DNA of 64,000 nucleotides from Hofstenia miamia (GCA_900660155.1 CABFPE010000348.1:554015-618014); one strand, 5' to 3'. Positions 1-11,319 are shown, counted from the stretch's first letter. Notes: generated from the sequence alone by a model not told the origin. Program-made: numbers and translations.

Positions 1-2313
1 GGGATACCATCCGCGCCTACGCCATGAGGCTTAATTGATTCAAGATAGTTGAAAACCGTAAAGACAGACACCGGCGCAAAACCGTGGTGAACTGTGGAAT
101 CAAATGGGGGATTGATTGGCTCGGCAGGGTCATTGCCCATGCTTTGTTTAAACTTCGCAGCAATATTATTCAGAGTAGTGTGCGTGGGCTCGTTGTGGTT
201 CACAATATTGGTGATTGAGGATTTGTTAGTCCCGGATGTGGAAGCCTTATAAAGGTTCCAGCAATCGTGGCTATTTCTGGCGCGATGAAGTCATGACCGT
301 TTAACTACAGTGATAGTGTTTTGAAGCTTGGAGGTATAGTGCTTGACCAAGTGGTGATGGCCCTTTGTGAAACCTCGGACTTCTTGTTATACATCTCTCT
401 AACTACATTGTTGAGCCAGGGAGGGTCAGAGTCAAAAATGGACAACCATTTTAATGGGAATGAGACACATCGCTTCATTAAGAACAGAATAGAAATACTC
501 AAGCTTGTCGTCCAAATGCTCAGAACAAGGAAAATTTGCCATGATGTTGGAATCAGAGAGAAAACGGATGAAGGCATTGATATTACTCTTTCGGAGATCA
601 AAGACAGGTTCTCTTAGAACTTCCATAGGTTCAACGAGAGCAGGTTTCAGCAAAAAAACAAAGATGATCTGATGAGCCTATGGAGGGAAGCGTGCACGGG
701 GGTTGATAGCCTGATAAAATGAACCAAGATGACATCAAGCTTGGAGTTGTGGTTAGTGGTATTGCCAAGGATAGTGTCAACCACGTTAAAGCTCTGGCGG
801 ACATTATTGAGACAGTACCCGCTGAATTTAGAGTTCAGATCACCATTTATTATAAGTTTGTGGTCAGGGTAGTTGATAAGTATGTTATCAAGAGAGTCAA
901 TGATAGAATCATTTACATGAGTACACGCAGCAGTGTCTATCAAGGGGAGAATGTAAACTGTACATACATTTCAGCAATTTCAGCAACGATCATTTCGTGC
1001 GATGAAGAGGAAGAAAGGAGAAGATTGCCAGAACCAAGAGATTTGTTTATCCACATAGCAACACCTCCTCCTATCCGAGATGCACGATCAGCTCTGAGTA
1101 AGTTATAGTTAGGAATGCTGAGATAGTTTGAATGATCATCTAAACCTAGCCAGGTTTCACTGATGCAGATAATGTCATACTTTCCATAACTGGCAACGAC
1201 TCGTAGCTCATCAATTTTGTTTCGGACTGATCTCGCATTAGTATAGAAGATAGATGGCACGCGCACATGATTCAGACCGAATCCTGCTAGTCAATTTGTT
1301 TTCACGACTTGGTTCTTCCTGATAATATACTTCCCTTGAGNGTTTTGAAGCTTGGAGGTATAGTGCTTGACCAAGTGGTGATGGCCCTTTGTGAAACCTC
1401 GGACTTCTTGTTATACATCTCTCTAACTACATTGTTGAGCCAGGGAGGGTCAGAGTCAAAAATGGACAACCATTTTAATGGGAATGAGACACATCGCTTC
1501 ATTAAGAACAGAATAGAAATACTCAAGCTTGTCGTCCAAATGCTCAGAACAAGGAAAATTTGCCATGATGTTGGAATCAGAGAGAAAACGGATGAAGGCA
1601 TTGATATTACTCTTTCGGAGATCAAAGACAGGTTCTCTTAGAACTTCCATAGGTTCAACGAGAGCAGGTTTCAGCAAAAAAACAAAGATGATCTGATGAG
1701 CCTATGGAGGGAAGCGTGCACGGGGGTTGATAGCCTGATAAAATGAACCAAGATGACATCAAGCTTGGAGTTGTGGTTAGTGGTATTGCCAAGGATAGTG
1801 TCAACCACGTTAAAGCTCTGGCGGACATTATTGAGACAGTACCCGCTGAATTTAGAGTTCAGATCACCATTTATTATAAGTTTGTGGTCAGGGTAGTTGA
1901 TAAGTATGTTATCAAGAGAGTCAATGATAGAATCATTTACATGAGTACACGCAGCAGTGTCTATCAAGGGGAGAATGTAAACTGTACATACATTTCAGCA
2001 ATTTCAGCAACGATCATTTCGTGCGATGAAGAGGAAGAAAGGAGAAGATTGCCAGAACCAAGAGATTTGTTTATCCACATAGCAACACCTCCTCCTATTC
2101 GAGATGCACGATCAGCTCTGAGTAAGTTATAGTTAGGAATGCTGAGATAGTTTGAATGATCATCTAAACCTAGCCAGTTTCACTGATGCAGATAATGTCA
2201 TACTTTCCATCACTTGCAATGACTCGTAGCTCATTAATTTTGTTTCAGACTGATCTCGCGTTAGTATAGAAGATAGATGGCACACGCACATGATTCAGAT
2301 CAAATCCTGCTAG
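1..2313 (-). pseudogene. LINE A ORF2: APE endonuclease and start of reverse transcriptase
   Basis: Directly after the ORF1 stop the frame continues as LAGFDLNHVRVPSIFYTNA, where TNA carries the endonuclease metal-site Asn. In the 1266-940 copy it goes on through ICISETWL (catalytic Glu) and RIGGGVAMW. A shifted frame (943-647) gives LIINGDLNSKFSGY (Asp/Asn of the active site) and the LDVILV strand. Further left are PPWLNNVVREMYNKK, a typical LINE linker, and the RT N-terminus. No AUG in this frame precedes the catalytic residues. Frameshifts and the n-bounded duplication break the product. Confidence 0.8.
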
Positions 2314-2364
2314 TCAATTTGTTTTCATGACTTGGTTCTTCCTGATAATATACTTCCCTTGAGG
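317..2364. repeat. About 1.02 kb direct duplication joined by a single n (1341)
   Basis: Positions 317-1340 recur at 1342-2364 with an offset of about 1024 bp and few differences (for example CCTATCCGAG against CCTATTCGAG, and a one-base gap near 2176). The two copies meet exactly at the n. This is most simply two haplotypes of the same LINE placed in tandem by the assembler, although a real duplication is not excluded. Confidence 0.85.
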
Positions 2365-3012
2365 GTCAATCTTTCTTTGGTTGGCGAGTAGAAGTCTTAG
2401 TTTGTGCTGTTCTTCATGTTCATTTTTCGTCAAGTCAGGATTGATGAAAACTCGAGAATATCAAGTTGTATTTTTGAGTTTTTTGGTTGATTTAATTAGT
2501 TTCCATTTGAGTACGGTTGAGGACAGCTTTACTAGAAGAAGCTGGTTACCAGAATCATTAACCTGGCCAGGGCGCTTGGTGAAAACAATGTTTTCCTGGC
2601 TCAAATTGATTTTGGTCTTCTGTGCAATATCCAGTACAACAGATTTATCATCGCCTGGTTTGGTACCACTAACAATTAGTGTTGGTTTCCTTCTGTCTCT
2701 TTGCTTGTTCAGTTGTGACGGCTTTGACAATATCCAAATACGAGGGTTTACCAGATGATTCAGAGGAGATGGTTGGTTGATTAGCACCGGAGTTTGAAGG
2801 TTTTCCATTTCCTCTCTGACGCATTTAATTTGTCTTGCAACACAGAGGCCACAGAGAAACTCGCGGTCTGTGAATCCTCTGGGAATCTTTGGGAGCCATA
2901 AACGTATCCAGGCAATGCAGCCTTCGCTCTCAACACCCGGACCAGTACATTGTATGAGATGTTCACCCCCGTCATCATCATTGCGAGTACTGTAACTTTG
3001 CTCTTTTGGCAT
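2314..3012 (-). pseudogene. LINE A ORF1 (PHD-like, nucleic-acid-binding protein)
   Basis: The frame runs from the ATG at 3012 to a TGA at 2316-2314, about 232 codons, with one internal TGA near 2463-2461. The N-terminus (residues 1-70) has spaced cysteines (IQC..., EGC, FLCGLC) and tryptophans like a degenerate PHD finger, as seen in ORF1 of CR1-like LINEs. The C-terminal third has the pattern LLLVKLSS...RVFINPDLT, typical of the RRM-like part of such ORF1 proteins, which bind LINE RNA. The terminal TGA is followed by CTA GCA, and the ORF2 frame continues without a shift. Confidence 0.75.
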
Positions 3013-3161
3013 AGCTCAGTACTAACTATAATCTAATTAAACTGTATAATATATCATATTGATAATGCTTTTGATTAATGCTATTGGCTAAAGGTGATTT
3101 CCATAGTTACATCTTTTTCTGACAGCTGTAAGATAAATTCTGACAGCCCTAAGATTATGAA

Positions 3162-3842
3162 TTGACAGATTTAAGAACCAACCCTGCTTTGCCTCCAGGG
3201 AGCCTCGACTTAATTAAAGATAAGCATATTCTCTTTATCTGCGACTCTTGCCTTAAAAAGAAAAGACATAAAGAAGAATGTCATCCTGTAATTATTAAAT
3301 ATATCAATGAATGTGTTGAAAAAGTACTCCCTAAAATTGTTAATGAACAAATTGAACAAGTCCTCGTGAAGTCTCTCACCATTCCCTCAATCCAGAAGCC
3401 CGATTAATCTGATGGGTTTTTGGTGATTGTAAATGGCATTCCTAATGATGAAGCAAGTTTGTTTAAACAAATTGAATCTGATTCTGAACAACTGAATAAA
3501 GTCTTTGACCACATTGGTGTCAATACTGAGGACAAAATCTGCAGCACGAAGAGACTTGGAAAGTTCTCAAGAGGAAGCAACCATTCTAGGCCTTTACTTA
3601 TTAAATTTAATAATGAATGGACAATGCGAAAACTGGTTTCCAAAAGTTATCTGTTAAAAGATTTAGAACATCTGGTGTATCTCAAGAAGTATCTTTCCAG
3701 TGCTGATCGCGAAATTGAAAAGAAAATTTTGGCACTACGTTATAAAAAAGTCACTGAAGATGGACTTTTCAAATCAGATTTTCGCATCAAAAACTTGCAG
3801 CTCTTTTACAAAAACTCTCCAGTCCAGCTGTCCACAAATTGA
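3162..3842 (+). pseudogene. LINE B ORF1 fragment
   Basis: One frame runs from 3162 to the TGA at 3840-3842, interrupted by a TAA at 3405-3407. The first part holds ILFICDSCLKKK, the last Cys pair of a PHD-like finger. The second part has a RRM-like pattern, RPLLIKFNNEWTMRKLV followed by a lysine-rich stretch, as in ORF1 of CR1-like LINEs. The closing TGA is followed by C. The ORF2 frame now lies one base away, probably through a later indel. The product would bind the element's own RNA. Confidence 0.7.
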
Positions 3843-3845
3843 CAA

Positions 3846-5458
3846 TCAATCCGGTCTCATCTTAAACTGCCAATCTTTCATTAATGTTGAACAAAGAATC
3901 AACCTTCACGAGCTTCTGACAGTTCTTAAAATTGACATTGCCTTCTTAACAGAAAGCTGGCTGACATTATGGATGAAGAAATTGTGCGGGGTTCTCATTT
4001 TAAAGTAGTTTCTAGAAAAGACTGGCTGAAGAATCAACATGGTGGCACTATTATTCTGGCAAAAAATTGAATGAATGCTCCATAGCTTATGTCTGTGGAA
4101 GTACACTGTCTAACAAATGTCAATGTTTTTCCCTGCTGCGCTCCTTGAATTGTTTTACAAACATACCGAACTTGATGTTTTGGGGTAATAAATCTGCTAA
4201 CGAATCTCAATCTATCGCAGAGCTCTTCAATGAATACTTTTGATCTGTTTACTCAGCCAAACGTGATTTTGCAATACAATCCATACACACCAATCCAACT
4301 GTTGTTCTATCGGAGTTATCCCTAACACATATATAAACTACTGTCTCACTTCCCTGACACAGCTTCTCACGCATCAGATATAGTTCCTGCCTTTGCACTT
4401 AAGCATGGTTCTGAGAATCTGATGCCTCTAATACATCACTTATTCCTTGATATTCTTCAACTGAAAAATGACCAGATATTTAGAAATCCTGAGTTACATC
4501 TATTCATAAATCTGATTCACAGCACTATGTCAACAATTATCGGCCAATTAGCATCCTTCCTAAATTGTCTCTTGCATTTGAACAAGTTATTTTCATGTTT
4601 CTTTATGACAAAGTTCGCCATCAAATATCTCAATTTCAACATGGTTTTGTCCATGGCAGAAGCACTGTTACACAGCTACTTGAATATGTCGATCTTTTAT
4701 ATCAATATAAAGACAATAGACAGCTTTACTTGTCCATTTATTTTGACATACGTAAAGCCGTTGATAGTGTTCCGCATGACAATATTATGTAATAGAACTC
4801 AATGTGTGCGAATAAACAACTTCAGGTCCAAACCTCGTGCTGTTTCTTCTGGAGTGCCCCAAGGCAGTGTGCTTGGACCACTCCTTGTTTTGTTATTTAT
4901 TAATGATGTCGGGGACAATCTCAATAGATACAAATATTTTCTCTTTGCTGATGATCTTAAATTACTTTCAGAAACTTCACATGATAATATTAAAAAAAAA
5001 TCTCAATGAACTTATGGAATGGTCCCGTGCAAATGGCCTCGAATTTCATCCAAACAAATCAAAAGTGCTTTCTTTCAATGGGGCCTCAGACGATTCATCT
5101 CTTCTTGGTGATGTTGTTCTTGAAGAGGCCAACAGCATCTGAGATCTTGGAATTATCTTCTCAACAACTTTAAGTTGGGAACCTCATGTTAACAAGTCGC
5201 CAAATATCTTAAGCTTTTTTATCTGATGAAACAAAATATTCCTTTCTCTATTCCTATTTCTACTAAACGATCCTAGGTACTCTATTATACTGCTCCCCCA
5301 TTATCGTTCCTAATATAACGTCGAATGTTTCCATGGAAAAGTTACAGCGCAAAATTGTCAAATGGATCTCCGGTCATATTGGGAATGATTATACAGATGT
5401 CCTAGTTTCCTTGGAATTGTTACCCATATCCTTCATGTTCACATATCTCGATCAAATC
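3846..5458 (+). pseudogene. LINE B ORF2: endonuclease remnant and reverse transcriptase
   Basis: An endonuclease start is seen (LILNCQSF...DIAFLTESWLT, with the catalytic Glu) and then lost. Reverse transcriptase follows: HGFVHGRSTVTQLL, IYFDIRKAVDSVPHDNIM (RT motif A; its usual FDKVPH is altered), SSGVPQGSVLGPLL (motif B region), and FLFADDLKL (the FADD catalytic box) near 4940-4960, then the thumb. Several frameshifts and stops separate the blocks. The frame stops abruptly at the LTR element insertion. Confidence 0.85.
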
Positions 5459-5463
5459 TTATT

Positions 5464-5653
5464 TTAGCATTGGCTGGTAGTTGTTATTATTTATTGGCCA
5501 GACCTCGCACTTTTCTAGTTGGTGACTGGTTGTTGTCATATTTGTACATATTGTAAATAGCAGTGTATATAAAGAACGAAACATTTGTAAATAGGAAATA
5601 GTTTGAACTGTATTCTCTTCTTGTTCGCTAGAATCACCCCAAGTGATTCTACA
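5464..5653 (+). repeat. 5' LTR of the TRIM-like element
   Basis: About 190 bp, matching 6032-6219 with only scattered differences. It contains TATATAAAG (a TATA-like box) and ends in CA before the putative primer-binding site. Confidence 0.8.
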
Positions 5654-5705
5654 TGGCGACCTTGACAGGACCCTGATGTGATGCAGAACATTCCAATGCC
5701 TCTCT

Positions 5706-5949
5706 GCAGGATGAACCCAATCAATAGGAGTCAGCTGAGTCTACGCCTTAGTTTTTGCATGTTTGAGCGAGGAGCTGTTGAATGATGCTGCAATAAAGAT
5801 GGTTTTTATCTGTTGTTCTCAGTCATTGCTGGCCACAATTGGTGATGGACCTGGTTTCAAAGGTTAAATCTGATGTCTCTCCACAAGATCACCCAATCGA
5901 TAGGAGTCAGCTGAGTCTACGCCTTAGTTTTTGCATGTTTGAGTGAAGA
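5706..5949 (+). repeat. Internal direct repeat of the TRIM-like element
   Basis: About 60 bp containing AATAGGAGTCAGCTGAGTCT-like sequence occurs at about 5706-5766 and again at about 5888-5949. Both lie between the LTRs and neither is part of an LTR. Confidence 0.7.
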
Positions 5950-6031
5950 GCTGTCGAAAGGATCCTTTTGGGCCGCATCCTCGTCTATTAGGCACACAAC
6001 AAAAAGTCGCGGAGTCTGGCCTGGGGCGGCG

Positions 6032-6219
6032 TGTAGCATCGGCCGGTAGTTGTTATTTATCAGCCAGACCTCACGCTTTTCTAGTTGGTGACTGGTTGTT
6101 GTCATATTTGTACATATTGTAAATAGCAGTGTATATAAAGAACGAAGCATTTGTAAATAGGAAATAGTTTGAACTGTATTCTCTTCTTGTTCACTAGAAT
6201 CACCCCCAGTGATTCTACA
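6032..6219 (+). repeat. 3' LTR of the TRIM-like element
   Basis: Begins TGTAGCATC just after a G-rich run (CTGGGGCGG) that can serve as polypurine tract, ends TTCTACA, and is followed by the TTATT target duplication. Confidence 0.8.
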
Positions 6220-6224
6220 TTATT

Positions 6225-6620
6225 ATGGAAGATTGTTAACCACCAAGTTGAATATTCCAAAGTTGATTTTAACTCTTCCTCCTACAATATCCGTTCCTGT
6301 TCTGTCTCTCCTTTTAAAGTCGAGGACCCCAAGAACTGGAAATCCCGCGTGCTACTACAGAGCTAGTGTTGCAGTAAACAAGCTGCTCCAATTTCGAGCC
6401 ATCGACTTCACTTGGAGCCTAATGAAGTTCAAAATGAATTTCCTGGACTTCCTCATAAAGAAAACAACTTCTTTCAACATCAATACCTAATGCAGCTACT
6501 TTGTCAAATGCTTCTGTGTCACATGCAGAGATCTTTCCTGAGTCGCCATCAGCTCATCTGCCTTCTTCTTAGGTTTAAACTTTATATAATTGTGATACAA
6601 TACTTTTGTAATGCTTCATA
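6225..6620 (+). pseudogene. LINE B ORF2, C-terminal end
   Basis: After the TTATT duplication the LINE resumes with LLWKIVNHQVEYSKVDFN, which lines up with the LLTRKLDLDPFDFIKFSN region near the end of LINE C ORF2. The frame then decays through stops. No clear tail is visible. Confidence 0.7.
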
Positions 6621-6879
6621 AAAAGGGAATTGAGTCTATTAATACTACATACTTACCCACTTCAGTTTTTTAGATGAAGGACATTAGGAACCCAAACATC
6701 CCACGGTTTTGTATGTTTCATAAATGCGTAATTTCTGTCTAGAGTTAGTTCCATCCTAAATAACCCGCCTCGATCTAATAAACGGGAGTTAATAATACCT
6801 ATAATAATGAAGGACTTGATTAGCCCCTGAAAGCAAACACTACCAAAATATCAAAACAAAAGTCAGGTTTTACGACAGC
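6621..6879. other. AT-rich spacer, nothing recognised
   Basis: No coding frame, RNA gene or clear repeat seen between the LINE B end and the next LINE fragment. Confidence 0.5.
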
Positions 6880-7210
6880 GAGTAGTCACAGTAGATGAAA
6901 TATGAGCAGATGGAAGAGTAGGCAAATTGGGAGAAGGCCGCTGCAATGAGAAAGAACAGCAAAGATTTCTTGAAGCTCGGGCGAGGAAAAAATCACCTCC
7001 ATTGGAAGCTTAATAGTCAAGATGAAATTATCAGCAGCACAAGCATTGAAAAAAGAATGATGGGTGCGATGTTTCTTTGAACCATGAACAGAGAACATGA
7101 CGACATCATCAGAGCGGGTGGAGTGGGAATTAGATCAAGGTCCAATTTGCGAAGGAGCAAATTATTGAACAGGAGGACAGCGAAAGAGTGGAGAGTGTTG
7201 TTTTTCATTT
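6880..7210 (-). pseudogene. LINE C-family ORF2 C-terminal fragment
   Basis: Two minus-strand frames give FNNLLLRKLDLDLIPTPPA and SKKHRTHHSFFNACAADNF. These match LINE C ORF2 near its end (FNRLLTRKLDLDPFDF and TKKHRTLHSFFNRACTAANY). The fragment is truncated at both ends and frame-shifted between the two blocks. It is a diverged relative of the intact LINE at 13.1-16.8 kb. Confidence 0.8.
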
Positions 7211-7276
7211 ATGCTATTCTCTCATGATAGATTCAATTAATTTGTCCTACAATTAATTCTGTTGTAAGAAAACCTC

Positions 7277-7753
7277 ATGAAAATAGTCTTTCAGCAGTTG
7301 AAAGTCATTCCATTACAGAGAGTGCAAACAACACATCTTTTTAGGTCTCTTTCAAGAGATGTTATGTCAGATGAGAGGCACTTACTGTCAATGGCAGGAT
7401 TGATATCCGCATTGTATGCGGAATATGCTGAAGCAATAAATACTACTAGACGGAGAATGATAAGAAATACAATAAAATACGTAAAAAGTTTAAAAAATAA
7501 GCTATTTAGACGGAACTTAGCCAGTGGAACAAATATACTAGCGCCCGCAACACATGAAGCTGTTTCAGTATTTTCAAGAAGAATTTCTCTTGCTGCTGTT
7601 GATATATGTTGGGACATCGTTCGACTTTGCATAGATGAAGTCATGAAATCTTGTGCTATATCCATGAGAAAGATCTTCAAAAGCAATTATTTGGTATCAC
7701 CGAAGGAAATTTCAATTTATACACAACAAAGGCGCAATTCCAGAAATGTCTAA
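7277..7753 (+). CDS. Unidentified 158-codon reading frame
   Basis: An open frame of 158 codons that I do not recognise. The translation is basic and helix-prone, with an Arg-rich middle (TTRRRMIRNTIKYVKSLKNK) and no signal peptide. The opposite strand is also open (7686-7291) with one hydrophobic stretch, so coding on either strand is uncertain. Its 3' end abuts a decayed piggyBac transposase. It may be part of that or another transposon, or a chance frame. Confidence 0.25.
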   Translation: MKIVFQQLKVIPLQRVQTTHLFRSLSRDVMSDERHLLSMAGLISALYAEYAEAINTTRRRMIRNTIKYVKSLKNKLFRRNLASGTNILAPATHEAVSVFSRRISLAAVDICWDIVRLCIDEVMKSCAISMRKIFKSNYLVSPKEISIYTQQRRNSRNV

Positions 7754-8520
7754 AATAATGAAAAATAGCTAACAGGCCTATATGCTCGTCTAACGGAATA
7801 CAAGGTTGTCTTATATCATTCGCGGTTTTCTCTTCATTATCAAAATGCATTGATAGCAAACGAACAGTTTTTTTCTTTTTAGGAATATTTGAGACGAGAT
7901 TTGTTGAATCTGACCAAAAATGCTAGAATAAATGAAGCACCACACGTTTGAAATACCCAATTTCTTAAGATGTAACACCAATGTTTTTGCCAAGATATAC
8001 TCGTCCAATGCATGGGTACCAAGTCTGTGCATCAAATGCCCACCGAATTTAGCTGGTTTAGACTTGATAAACTGACGAAACGGGCATTTCTCGTGAAATG
8101 GTGTCAACATTTGGTCCACCGTGATGTGTGGTCTAGTAACATAGTTTTGAGACTTCATCTTATCAAACAAAGCGGATAGCAGCAAGCTTATCTTTTGCAC
8201 ACGATCTTGAAACGTTCTCCGCAATTTGTGGCACTATAGATTGGTCCATTTCATGTAATGATAGTCTTACGTCTTCCTGAACTCCGGCAGACATTGAAAT
8301 ATTCTCAAATGTAGCTAAGAATTTCAGTAAAAAGAAAAAGACGAAATACCTCTCTTTTCTTTAAAAACACAGAATTTCGTAAATGTGAGGGTAAGCCTGT
8401 TTTTCTCTGACAATATTTAGTGACCGGAATTTTACAGCTTTTGTATAATTTGCATGCCACGTGATATTTCCAGACATTGGTAAGAAATCTTTAGAAGTCA
8501 TTCTATCATCATAAGAATTT
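7745..8520 (-). pseudogene. piggyBac-type transposase remnant
   Basis: Reading leftward from about 8520: an acidic N-terminal scrap (DDSNDSNSYDD), then FQDRVQKISLLLSALFDKM, then HITVDQMLTPFHEKCPFRQF and KSKPAKFG. The last two match the block around the first catalytic Asp of piggyBac (DDE_Tnp_1_7) transposases. A later scrap (VRLLSMHFDNEE) corresponds to the LLSTMHxD block. The second catalytic Asp region is missing and several frameshifts are present. The copy cannot make a transposase and has no visible terminal repeats. Confidence 0.8.
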
Positions 8521-9690
8521 GAATCATTGCTATCGTCCTAAATAACCAAATAATAACAAAGTAGCATATATTATAGAAGAATCCATCAATCTATGTCCAT
8601 ATGCAATGGTTCTAATTGCTGATGTTTGAAATAAATAATTGAGTAAATATCTTAAAATGCATATGGCTAAACAAATTGTTCTGTCAAATACGTGCTCTCA
8701 AACTAGATTTAAATACTACCCACGATGCCCATCAATTCCAGAAATAAAAGACAGGTTTACATGCTGGTAATTATTGTCAATATCAAAAAAAGCGGTGAGA
8801 ATTCACCAAGTCCCATCCTTTTTCAAATAGCCCGGTCGGCGTCCCTGGGTTAAGTTCTATTTGGCAATATAGTTTTGATTTACCTGATTCACGAATTTTA
8901 CCTGAAAAATAACCACCTATATATCAAACACTGTGGTTTATTACAATTTGTTTGTTTGTATTCAAAATTTATAGATTTGGATAAATATAATTGTACATTT
9001 TCCAATTTTTTAGTTATGTTTAACTATTTTTAAATCAATTTTTTATGTATTTTTTTTCTAATAGTTTTTCTGTGTTTGCACGTACCACATGGCGCTATTA
9101 TCCATACTATGTTCCATCGAAATCGATTATTTTTAAGCTTTACATTTTTACTCATTAGTAGTGTTTATTGCATCCGCTTGTTCGACAGCATTTTTCACAG
9201 ATTTTCGATATGGGAGAGATCTGACTGGTTGTCGTTTTCGAAGCATGTTTGATGCAACCAATTGTAGAATGTTCTGTTTAAACATTTCGTGACCTATGTT
9301 CTTGCGTAGTTGTTCTCATCAAATAATTAAATATATTATATTTCTTATATTACACTTTGAAACCCAATGAAAATAGTTTATTACTTATAATAGTATTTGA
9401 GAACTGAAACATTTTTTCGGTTTACAGAGATTGATTTCTATATTTGATATCATTCAATCTCAAACTATGGCCAATATCATCTTTAAATAATCTGATTCTA
9501 TAAAGCTTTATCATAATTTACTCATGTATTCGAAAATTTTCAAGATTTTTTGCACAGATGTAAGAAATTTTATGAGATCGTGATTTTTAAAAGACTGCTC
9601 CATTCAAAATGAAATTAAGGAATTAACACTAACAATTACATGAATAAATAATTTCAGTAGCATTCAAAATTTGACAGTGTTTTTGACGTA
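8521..9690. other. AT-rich non-coding stretch
   Basis: No supported gene. A short GC-richer patch (about 8795-8860) holds AGCCCGGTCGGCGTCCCTGG, not identified. Confidence 0.5.
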
Positions 9691-9693
9691 TTG

Positions 9694-10310
9694 TCAGTTT
9701 ATTACTAAATTAACACCCTTGGATATTCTATTCTCGTCACTATCAAGTTTTGGGGTTTTAGAAATATTAGCTACGTTAATTAATGTAAAATGAATATATT
9801 GACCGCTTTGTTCAAAATTTATATCACTTTTGTATTCATTGTCTATTGAGTATTTTTTGAAGTTATTTCTGACTGAATGCTCTGGCGCGATTATAGCAGC
9901 CATATTTGATGCATAAGTGACTGGAATAGTTTCTCGTTTAGCATCAAGCATTATTTGTCTTCAACGTATAAATTTTGCTCATACATTGCGAAATTAATTA
10001 CCACTCCTGTGAGGGTTATTNGCAGAAATGTTTTCGCTGTTCGGACCTCCTTGGGTAATCGCCATCTTGGTAGTACCATGGGTATAGCTATTGTTTTAGG
10101 CGNAAAATTTATATCACTTTTGTATTCATTGTCTATTGAGTATTTTTTGAAGTTATTTCTGACTGAATGCTCTGGCGCGATTATAGCAGCCATATTTGAT
10201 GCATAAGTGACTGGAATAGTTTCTCGTTTAGCATCAAGCATTATTTGTCTTCAACGTATAAATTTTGCTCATACATTGCGAAATTAATTACCACTCCTGT
10301 GAGGGTTATT
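9694..10310. repeat. n-bounded duplication of an unidentified sequence
   Basis: About 205 bp (9815-10020) recurs at 10104-10310. Between the copies lie n (10021), an unrelated 81-bp piece and n (10103). On the minus strand both copies encode the same start (MLDAKRETIPVTYASNMAAI); the left one stays open for 85 codons. I do not recognise the protein. The pattern is probably a scaffolding or haplotype artefact. Confidence 0.65.
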
Positions 10311-11148
10311 TGCGTCTATTACTATTGAAAATGACAAATCTAGGTACAGAAGTTGCAGGATTATGCAATTTATGATCATAATCTATTAAGATAAACTTTT
10401 TCTGTGTAATTTGATTTCATGTGAAAATGCGTTCTAGGTGTTATTTGTTGGGGTCACAAATTTGCTTTTAACAGTATTATCTACTGTTAATACTAACAGC
10501 AGGAAGTTTTGCTGCTAACAGAAAATTTAAAAATATATCTTTCAAATTTTACTATTTTACAACACAAAAAATTTTTAAATTTCATTTGCTAAATTTTCAA
10601 AATACGAAATTTGTACAAAATAGTGCTGTTATTCTGTTTCTCAGGGCCTTTGATAACGATACCCAGGCCTGGGAAGAATGATGTTGGGCCCCAATAAATT
10701 TATACTAGAAAACTGCTAATCTTAGGATTCGGATTCAAAAATATTTCAATTTGTATTTTTACGAATCATATTTAGATGCATTTCTTGTATATCATTCAAA
10801 TGTGTATAATATATTTTCACTACTATAAAAGTTAATTGCTAAAATTGAAGGTAAAACTTTAAAAAAGTTAAAAATGAACAAAAACTACTGAAACAAGCGA
10901 TGTTGAGGCTTTAAGGTTGCAAACGTAAAATAAACTTCACCAATTTGAAAGATGGGAAAAAATCAACATTAATATCATCAGAACGAGTACATCAATATGA
11001 TATTCAATGTATTGCAACATAACATATTCAAGAGTAACATCCAAAAATTTTGTAAAAGACCTTTGTACACTATAATGCAAAAACTTAAATTATTTCACAG
11101 AGCAGTTACAATACACCTAAAAACAGCAAAATATAGCAAAAAAGTGAT
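10311..11148. other. AT-rich stretch with CTGTTA/AACAG-type repeats
   Basis: No gene seen. Around 10470-10530 there are several AACAG/CTGTT motifs. Similar motifs occur at 17915-17965 on the far side of LINE C, which suggests both flanks belong to one repeat family. Confidence 0.4.
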
Positions 11149-11319
11149 TAGGGGCAATTCCAGAATAATGTACAACAAATTACGGAAATTTGAGAAGTTA
11201 TATAAACTTAAATAATTGCAGTAATATAAGTGTATTTTTATGTGTAGAATACGAATATTTTACTGATAAGCACGAGAAATGCATATATTTTCATATATAA
11301 AGCTTTTTATTTCGAATAG

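Larger units (their letters stand above)
1..3012 (-). mobile_element. LINE A, CR1/Jockey-type non-LTR retrotransposon (truncated by window edge)
   Basis: Reading right to left, this holds an ORF1, an APE-type endonuclease, a linker and the first part of a reverse transcriptase. The last residues before the window edge read VFNYLESIKPHGVGADGIP, which fits the region just before RT motif 1 of CR1/Jockey-like LINEs. ORF1 starts at 3012 with a cysteine-rich, PHD-like segment. The ORF2 part is present twice (317-1340 and 1342-2364) around one n, so element length cannot be read directly. It carries stops and frameshifts and is a dead copy. Clade placement is by motif order only. Confidence 0.85.
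5464..6219 (+). mobile_element. Short non-coding LTR element (TRIM-like fossil) inserted in LINE B
   Basis: Two direct repeats of about 190 bp, starting TGTAGCAT-like and ending TTCTACA, flank about 380 bp with no recognisable gene. TGGCGACCTTGACAGG follows the first repeat, the place and style of a tRNA primer-binding site in Gypsy or Bel/Pao-type elements. A 5-bp TTATT borders both ends (5459-5463 and 6220-6224). The size and lack of coding fit a terminal-repeat retrotransposon in miniature. The two LTRs are close to identical, so it is younger than the LINE it split. Family not assigned. Confidence 0.8.
3150..6620 (+). mobile_element. LINE B, CR1/Jockey-type non-LTR retrotransposon, interrupted by an LTR element
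   Basis: ORF1 (3162-3842), an endonuclease start (3846-4010), reverse transcriptase motifs (4560-5140) and the C-terminal region (5150-5458, resumed at 6225-6620) follow in LINE order. The endonuclease is heavily deleted between 4010 and 4420. An LTR element (5464-6219) lies in the C-terminal region. The LINE is old and broken by stops and indels. Confidence 0.85.

Noticed and set aside
719-1108. 129-codon plus-strand frame, duplicated at 1743-2132
   Set aside because: It lies opposite the LINE A endonuclease; the minus-strand motifs (GDLNSKF, SETWL) show which strand is coding.
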